Assembly: GCA_013397795.1 (NCBI GenBank)
Contig: VZTJ01003855.1
Location: 959,824 to 1,023,823, forward strand
DNA: 64,000 bases
Source of the DNA: Orthonyx spaldingii
Taxonomy: Eukaryota; Chordata; Aves; Passeriformes; Orthonychidae
Direction: 5' to 3'
Shown here: piece by piece, positions 12,480 through 24,889 of the stretch
Position numbering within the stretch: the first letter of the stretch is position 1
Layout of the letters: each line of letters begins with the position of its first letter
Translations under genes and position numbers: made by a program
Notes under the pieces: model-generated
The model's database searches: none
What the model saw: the letters and a program-made list of their open reading frames with translations, nothing else
Told to the model about the DNA's origin: nothing

Positions 12480-15400
12480 AAATCAGTACTTGCAGATAAC
12501 ACCACACGTAACATCAACCAAGCTTTTACAAACTTATTTTTTTAAAACATTTCACTGTTGAAACTGAGCCATTTTCTCTTTCATGCCTTGAAAAGTTTGA
12601 GGTGTCAACAATGCAGCACCCTCATCTAAGAACAAACAAACACCCACTAGCTACTAATTCTGGCCCAAAAAAACAAACAAAAAAAACCCAAACCCAAACA
12701 AACCACAATCCCCTCAATGCACTCTCATTTTGATTTCTGTTTTCAAATACTTAATTGTGTGGTCTTTGTGCTGGGAATGCTTGGTGTTAGTATCACTGGC
12801 AGACATGAAGTGGCTCGAAATATTTGTGTATTTCCTTTTTCCCGAAACAGACCTGTGCCAGTCATTGTACCAGAACGCTGTTTTGGGATGCAGGTAAGTG
12901 ACTTACTTTGCCGAGACAAATTGAATCCTTTCCTAGGCACAGGCTGCTTTAAAAAAAGGAAATATACAGATATATATCTATTTCCTTGCTTGTTTCACGA
13001 GCCAATGAAAGCTCCTCCCTGTGTGGCCGGCAGAGGGAAGCATCACATTCCCGAATCTGAGCCCAGAACGCACCAGCAGAGTCTGAACGGTTCATGGTTC
13101 AGCTCCAGCAACATCCTTTCCCCACAAAGCTCCCTAAGGCTGTGAGTGACTCGCACGGGGCAGCGGAGGTGCCGAAAGCACCAAAGCAGCCGCGGGTCTC
13201 TCAGCAGATGATGTTTGAAGTGCAGCACGTGAGGAAGGATCCACATCAGGCAACATCTGCAGATGAATTTCGGCATGAACGTTCTATTCAGAGCCAGAGT
13301 TTGGTTGGGGTTTTCTCGTGTTTTTCCTTTAGATGTTACAAAACTCAGTCCCTCCCTGGTCACAGGGGCAGTTAGAAACATTTGGTGAAGCAAAGGCATA
13401 ACTATTCCATACTTTGCTGTTTTCATCTGAATTGTATTCCAAGTTGAAGGTATATAAATGCCTTTAAAATTAATTCAAGCAGGGAATTCTGCTTAGAAAC
13501 CACACAAAGATAAGAACTACTAGAATGTGCCCTAATGACACACTTGTTTTCTAAAGCAGCACCTGACATTTAACACTGAAATAACCACCACTAAGGGTTT
13601 TCACAGATTTGTGCAAATCCTTTCTGTTCCGAGCATGTTGGGTTTTGGCTCCTTCACAAGGCTAAATCTTTAAGGGAGGCCCCCACACAGGGAAAAAAAT
13701 AAAAACCAAAACAGATTTCAGCACTAAAAACCCTCTTGTAATCCATCATGACTTCAAATTTTTGGTTTGTATTCATTCCTCTAATTAACACGAGTACTCT
13801 CTGCAGCATCTTGTTTGGGAACACTGGAAAAAGCTGAACCAATTTCAGAAAAATCTTTCTTCTCTTCAACCTACTCCCCTGTTTCAGTTCTTTTCCTTTC
13901 AAATAAAGCAGTGCCTGCACAATCTACCTCTTGGAACAGAATAAACACTGCAACACCTCCTTTATCAGGGCTCAAAAACAGCGAGGGGAGACCCAGTTAT
14001 CTGCAATTTTCTCTAACCTTATTTCTGCCCATCTTCACCTATCAGACAGGTGACTCCTTCTTGATAACTTCTTTATTACTCTGCTGATAGACAGCCTCCA
14101 GACAGCCCCTGTGGGGTCACAACTTGCTGCAAACCTTCAATAACAAACAAGGCCTGAATCACTTTCAGTGGCATTACAAGTTCAAATGTAATTCTGTCCT
14201 GGACTGTGACAGGCATTCTCTGCTGAGCACGGCCTCTCAAAGCTCAAACTGCATCTGGTATATGTGGAAGCTCAATTGGTTATTAATTGCTCCTTGTATT
14301 ATTTGAGATTTCGAAATGCTTTGTCCCAATGACTTCTCCTCCTACAGTTATTGCTGCCCCTCCACTTTTGTTAACTTACATCAGGCAGAGAGAAAAACTG
14401 GGCTTAAATTAATAAAGCCCTAGCCTTCAATATGAGGAATTTATTACTAGTTTTTAAAATTGTATATCTGAGGTAATTTCATAAGTATTCTTCAGAAAGC
14501 TTTCATTAGCAGAACTTGCAAATGGCAGTAAGGCAGGGAAAGCCCTGATTAAGGGGCGATTTAGTCCTTCCAGTGCTTCCTCTGGCACTGCTCAAACAAG
14601 ATCCTGGACTCTTCCCTCCACACAAGTCAGTCACTGGCTTGCAAAATTTTCAACAGTTACAATTTCCAGCTGTACACAATCAAATATATTTTTATACAGA
14701 ATATACAGCAATACCTTTCACAAATGACTTTTGCAGCTTTTTCCTCTGGTTACACACTTATGGAGGTTTTCATACAATGCCTGGTTTCCTGTTTCATCAT
14801 CACTTCCTAGCTACCAGAGCTCCAGAGGGCATAAACCACAACACAATCCCTGGATCAGTGTTAACCCCACTGTCCTCTCTGCAGGCTCAGGAAGCAGTGG
14901 GGTGGTTTGGTGTTGCTCATACCCATCACAGAACACCCAGACTTGCAGAAATATAGGCTGGGTTTATACACGTAGGAATAAACACACACTCATCAAATTG
15001 TCTCATTTGTTACATAATTTTATACTCCTGGAAAGTTTAGACACTTCCAACATCTGGATTTTGAAACTGTGGAAATCTTAGGGTCAGACACGAAAGGATG
15101 ATAAAATTCATTATTTTATGCCCAGTCCCCAGTTCATGCTGTTCTCTCTTTGTGCAGACCTGTCCTGCAGAGGGCTCGGCTGCCTTGCAGGAACACAGCT
15201 TTCTCTTACACAAGTGAGTCTGGTTTTAAGTTAAATTTCATTGAATTGTAACTTTTGCCGTGGCCATGACACTTCCCAGTGACAGCACCACAGTATTTTC
15301 CTATCTAGGAGTCACTGTCACCCTGATAACCAGAATTTGTGTGATTTCCCACTAAGCCACCTCTGCTTTCTAAGACTCTCATGCACTCAGGTTTGAGGCC

Positions 15401-18400
15401 TTTTCAGAAGAGACTGAGCACACACAAGACCTTTATTTTATCCCTAGGCACTACATAACAAAGAATGAAAGGGAATTATGGAATAGCACAACAAGGGGGG
15501 ACTAAAAATGAGACAGACTCAACAGATCCACTTCTGGTTTTAAGTCAAGCTTCAACAGCCTTCTTGTACTCCCTGCCTAAATTATACATTCAAGTACATC
15601 AACAGCACTACATTGTGGCAGAATTTCTCCAGGACTTAAAGTACAAAGAAAGAGGAACAGTATGAAAGGAAATTCAGCTGGTGACTAGAAAACTGTCTGC
15701 CTCTGTCACTTGGGAAAGTCCTGTCTCCACGTGCTCTGTGCTTCCAGCTGATTTCAGCACTGCACAAACATTCTTCTTACTCGTGGGCCCATTTCCAAAA
15801 CTCACAACTTAGAAATGTGAGGAACTGGGCTCCCATTTCGTACTGGTAAAGGTCAAAACCTGAATTCCTTCAACAGCAATCACTGTTCACTGTGTAGAGG
15901 ATAAATCCATGTGGATAAAGCATGGAGATATCCTGCTCTTCAAAACAAAGATGCTCTGGTTACCCACAGGTACCTCCCCCTTCAGAGATTCACAGCCTCT
16001 CCAAAATTCTGTGATCTGTCTACTGCAGGTTAATGACAGGTTTTAACTGCAATGACTTGGTGCTCTCCAAGTATCACAGATCATTTCTAGAAAGCTTTTA
16101 TTTAATCTCAGCTCCATCTTCTGTCACCTTGTTGACTTTTCAAATACCTGAAGATGCCATACTGTCCTGTATCATTAATTTGTGTCTTGTTTCTAGTGTG
16201 GTTTCAGGAAAAAAAAAACTTCATTGCTTAATTAGATTATGCCACTATTACTGAAATAATTTGGTGCTTTTCAGCATCATTATGAAAAGGCAAGTTCATT
16301 TAAAACTGTGTTTTACAGAACTACCAATGTGCAGTGGTGGTGACCCTTCCCTCTAATGATTATTTCCAGAGCAACAAGCAGCAACATTAAATACAACTAA
16401 AAACTCTGGCATGCAACAAAGCTGAGTGGAAATAATTAGCAAAGACTCAGCTATGAACTGGTTTTCTTTTGGATAAAATTAAAATCATAATGCTGTAGGC
16501 ACTAACTCTTGTCCAATCCCCAGGGAACAACAGGTAACTTTAGAGACCAAGCTGAGGTGGCGGAAAGCTTTGGTTTGCTTTTCAGGAGCCTAGTTAAAAA
16601 TCAGCCTTGTTCTGTGCTAAAATGAGCTTTTTGCCCTGTTTATTCCTTCTGTTTCTGAAGAATTACCTTTAAATGCAGCAGCCACAACTGTGGCACTTGT
16701 TCCAGCCTGGAAGGGGCAGGTGAGAGTTTCTCTCCTATGCTCAGGCAAAGCCAGCTCACAAGCCAAGCTGCTTTCTCTCCAAGACAATGATTGTAAAGTC
16801 TCACTCTGCTTCCAGTCCTGGCCACCTCCCACTGCAGCAGCCACAGCTTTTGTCACCCCTGCCCGTGGAAACTCAGCAAAAGCCTGGACACCAACAGGCT
16901 GCTCAGTAACCCACAGGTCCTGACTGCAGAATTATTTTTACCTGCTACTTGAAGTTCAATAGAAAGCTGCTTGGTAGGAGCTTTAAGCACATTTAATTGT
17001 GAGCTGAATGTAATTGGTTGCTCTGTACCAGGGGATTACTCTGTTGTGCACTGAATTTGCAATTTACATTTCCATATGGCTGAGAGATCTGGTTTGGAAT
17101 ACTACAGCACCTGAGACTTCTTTTCCAGTGCAGATTATAAATGCATGATACATAAGTATAAATCATCTGCTATATCTCCTTCAAGGAACTGAGCCAATGA
17201 GTGAGTACAGTCATAAATGTTAATGGATTTTTTCCAATTTTCCCCTTTTTCCATGTCATTAAAGTAATTTTGTTCTATAAACATAGATGCAAATACAAGC
17301 TAGCATTAGAAATTCAGCAGGGGAGGAAGAGAAATTGTTCCAAACAAAATGAGTGAGCCCACAAGTGCAACAAATCATTTAAGCAGACATCACATTACCC
17401 AGTTACTTCACTGGGAAGGCTCTCTCAGAGTGGCCCAGTGAGAAGACCACTGCACTCAGTGTGGCTCTGAACACTGCAGGAACGGCTGCCCCCAAACCAG
17501 GGACTGATCACTGCTCCAGGAATCACGTGAGGAACCCTGCAATAGCTCGATGAGTTTGGTTATTCACTACTTGAAACCATAAATGAAAGATCTATACACA
17601 GCATCTGTCCTGCAAAATATCTTCCTTTCCACAGAATGAACTTTCTAGGTACACACTTTTCCAGCAGCAAAATCTATCCTTGTTTCTTTCCATCTTATTC
17701 TAACAGGCAATGGATTGGCAACCTTATTTTGGGGTGCAGTATAAAAGACATCACAAACCAACCTTGTTGTTCAGAACACATGTTCTGACCTGTAAAACTT
17801 GCTTTGAGTCAGCATGTCTTAGATTTCATCATGTGACCATTTAATAGTTACAAAGAACTAGAGATGGTCCAGAGGTGACTCCTATTCACACCCAGAGCAC
17901 ATAACAAATACCTTCATGGTTTTCAGGTATAGTGACCGATATTTTTATTGCTATGTAATAGCAAAGAAAAACGATGTGATCAATGTGGTTCAGGGATTCA
18001 CTAAGTGGAACAATTCTCATTTTCCTGTACCAGACCCATGCAGTGCCCTCTATCACCTCTCAAAAAGCAGTGCCCAGCACCGGGTGGGGCAGTTCCTCAT
18101 GGCAACACTGATGTACCTGGGGACAAACACAAAGTTGATCCCCCCTCCCTGTGGGGAATGTGGAATGTGGCTTGGGACCCTGTCATACAAGGTACCAGGG
18201 TATTTTGGGATTGTATCCCCAACCTCTCCCTTCCAAATCAAGCAAAGCAGGTGAGAGGTGTGCAGGGGCAGGGAAGGGGAGATGCTCCAAAGCTAAGAAA
18301 ATAAATTCAGAAGCATTCTTACTGATGACTTGGTGCATTCAGTAATGCTCGTGAGAGAGAACCAGAGGAAACAGAGTTCTTGGATCACTGAGAGGAAAAG

Positions 18401-21400
18401 AATTGTATGGAGAAAATCTGCCTCTGAGAGCAGCAGGGAGAATGATGAAGATCAGATCCCCTTCATCACTCAGTGTGACATGTTCCCATCGCTTATTTAC
18501 TGTTCCACAAGTCACTTGGCAAGGAAAGCAAAGTTATCTTTAATTATTTAGAGAACACCAATATAAGCAGATGACAGAGGACAGTTAAAACCTTCCTCAG
18601 TTCATGTTACAAATCTTGTGCTGATTCTGACAAGGAAGGTTCTGATAGCAACCTGGAGGCTTTCTTCACCAAGTTTCTGAACTACCCATGTTATATGTAC
18701 CTTATTTCTTTCTTTTTCCCATCCCCATTTTAACCCACTTTCCCCCACAGATCTCAAAAGACAGCTTTAAAAACCTCTTTGAAGATAGGTGGCAATGTAG
18801 AGGAGAGATGCAGAGTACATTCTGTACTGAAAGGAAAAAGCAACAGCAGAAATCCCTCCCTTACACACCAGAGAACCTGTGTGGGGAAGAGGCAAACGCC
18901 TCATCTGCTGCAATGATTTCAGAGTTTACACCTCAGGTATGAGAACCTGAGCAGAACACTTAGGGAAGCCAGGCTTCATGAACTCCTCTGGTCATCATAT
19001 TAATTGTCCTTTTATAGCCTTTGTTTTGTTTTTATTTTTATGAACTTTCATAGCTCCCAAAGCATGAACTATTTGAATCTCCACTTATTTATATTGGAAT
19101 TTCTGTAATCCCAGCTTGGAGAAAACAAGGCAAGTTTTGCAATATTATCTGAGCATCGTAACAACCTGAATGCTACAAATCCACATAAGAACTTAAATGT
19201 TGGATTGATAAAACCCAACTTGATTTTCACAACATGTTTGGCTGGAGCTTTCTGCCTACACATATTCCAGTGAGGCTTAAATACTTTAAAAGAGGGGCCT
19301 GATTTTCAGAAAGGGCTAAAATCTGCTCCGATATATGGAATGGAAGATAATGACTCAAAATAGGAACCAAAACTCCTTATCTAGAGACCCAGATCTGCTC
19401 CGTTACCAGGCAGGATATCCCACTGCTATCACCGACATCTGAGGTATCTGCTTGATGCACTTATTTGTAATATAAATAATCCTGTGCAGTTAAGTACTCA
19501 GCTTTACAGTATCTCATAATCTTGTTGTACTTACATGGAGTAAGTATCCATTACCACTTGGAACACTCATTTAGCTGCTCAACCGACTGCTTAATGAGGG
19601 CTGCAAAGTAAAAGCCTTATCTGCAAAAAGCCAGGGTAGAAAGAAGCATGCATGCACTCCTTTCTCCAAAGCAAGGTACTTGTTCAGACTTAATGTGAAA
19701 AGGAATTGGATTAAGGAGAGTGTTCAGAAAGTAGAAATTAAATAAAAGATAAAGTACATATATGTAGTATTTTTTACTAACACAAGCAATGTTTTTTCCC
19801 ATTCACTCAATACTCTGTGGTTAGAATTTTGCCTCCATAAATATCATCAGTCTTTCAAATTCTCTCCTAGGAGCTCAGCCTGCTGCCTCACCCCCACCAA
19901 ATAAATCCTTTAAGAATTCCATGCAGCAACAGGTCTAGTACAGCTTTTTTTGGAGTGCTTAGTAATGAGTCAGTCTGGTCTGTGTTCCAGCTCCAGAAAC
20001 AGAGTGGGACATCATTAGCTGCATTCACTCAGGTTTTAATTAACATACTAGTCACCATTAAATGTTTAAAGGATGCTGTCAGTAGTGGAAGCACTCAGCA
20101 CTCCCCACTCATGTGTAGCTGCATGCAGCACTCCCAGAGCAAACCCTGGCGGTGACTCGTGGCCGTGCCACTGCTGCCAGCACAGCCTAAAACCAGAGCC
20201 CTCCCTTCAGAGATGCCCCAAAGGGATCAAACAGAAATCAGGAACCACCATCGAGATTACACAGCCTGTTTCTCACCATGGCTCTGCGGCATGACTCAAA
20301 GGCCCTCAGCCACAAGTGTTTGCTACCACAGGAACCCAAGTTTAAGAAGTGCTCCATGAACTTTTATTTGTCTGCCAATTGGAAAATATTGTTGTAAGCA
20401 GCCTTTGAGTCACTTCAATGCTTTAAATTAAGCTTATGCTTATTTTGCTGCTTAAGAGCCTACATTTTTAAAAGATGTATTTTGTCCGTATTTACTTTTC
20501 ATTAAAACAAAAACGTCTTCACTGATCGTGCAGCAAACAGAGCAGTTAATCCTTCCTAAGAGACAGCATTACTCAAAGATCTGGTATGCAGCAGTCCTTA
20601 CATCTGTAGGAAGATCACTGGCACTGCTGAAAGCTTCCTTTTAGTCCTTTGAATACATGCACAAGGAGAAACTGAATAATCAGTCAAACCCCATTATTTG
20701 CCATTCCAGCAGCCCAAACGGAGTTGTTTCTACCCCCTGGTTCAGTGTGCAGCCCTGGGCGTGCCTCAGAGCTGCTCTGCTCTGAGCAGGGCATGACGAA
20801 GCATCCCCCAAAGGAAGTGTGACAAAAAGCTGTTTCCTGCTCTCTGCTCACTGTGTGGTCACATTATTCATCCTGTAACTAACAACAGCTCCAGTTTGTC
20901 TGCACAGAAAGCACTTGGTTACACATACTGATATATCCCAGCAAAAAAACCCAAATAAAAACACCAAACCCAAACAGAAACAAACACAGGCAAACTCATG
21001 TGAAATCCACATGCTTTCTCTTCCTATACACACTTGTTTTCCATTGTTCTCATAGGTTTATTCTGTGCTTATGACACTTGTCAGTCAAGATTTTTTCCCA
21101 ACATACCTCATTTCTCTGCCCTTATGGTGACGGTATCAGCATGACACCAGCCAAATGAACTGGTGTGACAGTTGTACAAAGTCTCCACTGTTGCCATTTC
21201 ACGAGAGAACTGGTCTCATGAAAGACAGAATACAGTGTATTTCCTGATTAACTGCAAATGGGGAAAGCCAGGAGCAGTTAAAATGGGAATATCTCTGAGG
21301 TAGTCAGAGTGAACGGCAGCCAGATGGTAAAAAGAAGGGCTGGGTGGGAAGCCCACATATTCCCAGGATCCCTGACTCTTCAAAAAAGAGGTTTTCCCAT

Positions 21401-22830
21401 TCTTCTGTTATCCCTTCCCTCATCTTTCATCCCTGTTCATTCTCTGCAGCTGCTGGGAACCAGGCACGAGGCAGAACAGACCTAAAGGGCAGAAGAGCTC
21501 TGCCCCACCGTGACTCAACACACTCCTGCTGCTGAAGGGCAACAAGCTTTTACCTCCCACTGGAGAAATACGAACAGAAACAGGTCAGGACATGTCAGAC
21601 AGGTGCCAACTCCGAGGTAAAACCACCTCTGAAACAAGGCACCAACAGGAGGGTAAAAGATTTCTTGTTATCAGTCATGACTCAGGTTAATTTCAGCTTG
21701 TTCATGGCTGCTGGCCATGGAATGCACAGGAAAATAAGCACCAGAACATTCCCCAGAACAGGCAGTGCTGCTGCAGGAGTGAAGATCCAGAAGCACAAAG
21801 ATTCTCCTTAGAAGTGTCTGTGCCCTGTGAACTGCTCACGGTTCCATATCTGAGCACATTGCAGCAATGCACCTCCACTTAAGAGCCTCCTAAATGAACC
21901 AGTCCTTCACCAGTACAGTTAATAAATCTGACCTGTTTTTAGAGTTTCAGGTTGTTCTCAGTTGTACAAAGCACACATTTGCTTGCTGAATAGGAAGTTT
22001 AGTCAAGCTTAAGGTACAGACAAGAAGAAATAATACCCTGTACATCTGAATACCACTTGTGGTCATCAATGCAAGATTAATTAATAAAAGAACTACTTTG
22101 GAATCATTCTTTAACTTCCAGAGAGGACAGCATACAAACACGATATAGTGGTTTATGAAGACACTTCTATAGGAAAAAAACCCCAAAGATGCTATGCATG
22201 CTAACTGCCTGGGCCACTTCTTTCTTCAAAATGATTCTACAATCAAAAAGATTTGACACTTGAAATAATGAATGTATATGTTTTAGAAGCTGGCATTTCA
22301 TTTCAAGCAATGCAGTTTTTGCATATTTTTTAAGCCATCTTTTTACGCAAAAAAGGAGCTGCTACCATAGGAATGTGTTATAGGCAACTGTTAATGCTCT
22401 TAATATATTTCATTTGAGAGAATCAAACTCATCTATTCCTTTGTTCAGTTGTCAGAGCAGGATACTCGATTTTGTAAAAGAAGCCCTAAAATTCTCATGC
22501 ATGTGTCACTAAAACCAGATTAGCATAATCTTGGCTGCTGTGCATCACTTCAACACCTCATGAGCTTCAGCTCTAAATAAGTACATTAGTCCAGGACCTA
22601 ATGCTAAATAACTAAGTTATTTAATAGTTCCAAGAGTTATTTTGTTATGTTTCCTACACTTAATTAGTGAATAAATATTCAGAAACCAACAGCAAAAGCC
22701 ATTGAGTTGTGCATTTCAACTGCAGATGTGAAGCTAAACAGAGCAAAGCATGAATTATCGACGGCCAAGATTTTAGCCAAGCTGCTTTGCTGCTGTCGAG
22801 TGGGAGAGGAGCAGGGACACACAAAGAGTT
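12480..22830. other. Intergenic, no gene seen
   Basis: About 10 kb of mixed unique sequence with an A/C-rich tract near 12663-12715 and another near 20940-20990. Open reading frames are short and lack homology that I recognise. Apart from the weak CpG patch near 13025-13300 I see nothing that can be supported as a feature. Confidence 0.55.
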
Positions 22831-23028
22831 TGTGATGGAGCAGGGCAGGGCTGGGTGCCCCTCTCTGTGCCCGTGTTTGTGAGGGAGCAGGGCAGGGCTG
22901 TGCTCAGTGCCCCTCTCTGTGCCCGTGTTTGTGAGGGAGCAGGGCAGGGCTGGGTGCCCCTCTCTGTGCCCGTGTTTGCGAGGGAGCAGGGCAGGGCTGT
23001 GCTCAGTGCCCCTCTCTGTGCCCGTGTG
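22831..23028. repeat. Higher-order minisatellite (47 + 52 bp, period 99)
   Basis: The core CAGGGCAGGGCTG occurs at 22841, 22888, 22940 and 22987, giving spacings of 47, 52 and 47 bp. Units alternate between a short form (CTGGGTGCCCC) and a long form with five extra bases (CTGTGCTCAGTGCCCC), so the array is two copies of a 99-bp dimer. Because 99 is divisible by three, both strands stay open through it, which explains the periodic open frames here. They are not evidence of a gene. Confidence 0.9.
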
Positions 23029-23039
23029 TGACCGCAGTC

Positions 23040-24755
23040 ACAGCCCAGAACCTCCTGCCACAGTGTGGGACAGCCCGGAACAGGGATGGGGTGAGGGTTG
23101 GAGCTCTGCAGAAGGTATATGTATATATTACATCGATGTATCTGTATCATGATTTCTTACATCACACATATCTCAGTGGCAGGAGAAGCCACCCTGTCCT
23201 CAGGAGGGTCCCTGGCAGCCCCGGGATGAGAGCCCAGGGGCAGCGCTGGAGCTCTGCTGCAACAGGACTGGGGTTCCCTCTCCCGCACAGAGCTGGGCAC
23301 CAGAAACTCTTTGATTTGCTTTCTGAACGTGCCAATCACTGCCGATTCTCCTGTTCCTGTGCAGGGATTATTGGGTGGATGGCACCCATCTGCCAGGCCA
23401 GTCACCCCGGAGAAGCCCGAGGTGCCAGCACTTGGTCAGGTACAAGCAGAAATTGTTTCCTCCCTCTCAGTCAATGCCCAGCTGCTGACACACAGAGCAC
23501 TCCTGATCCGCTGAGCTGAGGTGATTACAAGCTTCTTATGCTAGCTTAATATAAACATATTTACACAGAAATACGTGTAAGCATAGGCCATAACTGAGCA
23601 AGCACATTTAAGAAATTCTAACAAGCTGCTGCCAAGCAGCTCCTTTTGTATTGTATAGATCATACTAAAGGAAAGGAAAATATACTAGGCAGGTGATACA
23701 CAGAGAACTGGAAGTTTTTCTCAAGTTACTGTTGTTGGGAAGAAATTATGAATATTAATTAATATTATTTACCCTTTTATTTACTAATATGAATTTACAA
23801 CACTTTTCCCATCTAAAAAGCTACAACAACATCCAAAAACTTTCAAAACTGTTATAAAAATTATATACTTCTGGTTTTAGATATCACTGTGTTTATCCAA
23901 TAAGCTGCCCTTAACTGTTGTTGTGTATGGAAATTGTATTTATGAATACTTGAAAGCCTAACCAAGAATGGCTATAGCATTGTAACTCTCCAAGTTTGCT
24001 GTGCTCCAGAACAATTACATGATGCAGTTGTGGGTTTTTTCAAGTCTCTTACAAACATAAACTCACTACAGTGAATACTGCAAAATGCTTCCTGGAATGG
24101 GAAAAACAAGTAAGATCCAAGTTGTTATTTATCCACATAAGGAACATGACAGAGTCAAGTTTTCCCTGATGTGCAGCAGAATTATCTGCTAGAGACCTGA
24201 CTCATAAGCAGCTTGCTGCTATGTTTAGCAGCAGAGGAATGTTTACTTGATTACCTCTCCTGTAACAATAAATAAGATTTTACTGACATCTGTGGAATGC
24301 ACTGCCAAGGATTTCAGGGAGTGTGACATAAGGAACTCAAAGCCTAAGACCCCCAATTAGCCAAAGGATCCATCATAAAATATAAAATAATGTCTCAGTT
24401 GTTAGAAACTGGGAGTTGGTCACCATTATGTCATCACCCTTATCTAAACATGCATAGGGTCAAAACATTTTTAACTCCAGGCTACACACCCAAGAACAAG
24501 TGCCCACGTAACTGCATTAAGGGATCCAGTGACCTCACTCAGAGGAGGTGTCTCAAACACTGCTCAAGCCCAGGAACTGAGCCCTGCAGCCTGGTTTTAC
24601 TGAACTGTTCTTCTAGCAGACAGCAAATCTAGACAATAAGTTTTCTTTTAAAAAGTTCTGCACCAGCAGAGGCTCCCCAAAGACAGCACTGCCAAAGCCC
24701 CTGCAGTGCACTCCACTGCCAGGTTCGCTTGTTTGGGTATGTCCTGATAGCCAGC
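23040..24755. other. Intergenic, no gene seen
   Basis: Unique sequence between two minisatellites. The first 450 bp is moderately CpG-enriched; the remainder is AT-rich, with a palindrome-like TTAATTAATATT element near 23755. No gene or transposon was recognised. Confidence 0.55.
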
Positions 24756-24756
24756 A

Positions 24757-24882
24757 GAGCCACAGAGCTCAGCCTAAGCAGTCCCGAGCCTGAGGAGAGC
24801 CACAGAGCTCAGCCTAAGCAGTCCCGAGCCTGAGGAGAGCCACAGAGCTCAGCCTAAGCAGTCCCGAGCCCGAGGAGAGCCA
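24757..24882. repeat. 40-bp tandem repeat, three copies
   Basis: CACAGAGCTCAGCCTAAGCA starts at 24761, 24801 and 24841, a strict 40-bp period. The copies are identical except for one T/C difference in the third (GAGCCCGAGG instead of GAGCCTGAGG). The near identity points to recent duplication and probable length polymorphism. Confidence 0.93.
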
Positions 24883-24889
24883 GCTCAGA

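Noticed and set aside
22773..23150. 125-codon minus-strand frame with a repeated 33-residue block
   Set aside because: The periodicity is the 99-bp minisatellite read in a frame that happens to stay open; no start context, splice sites or homology support a gene.
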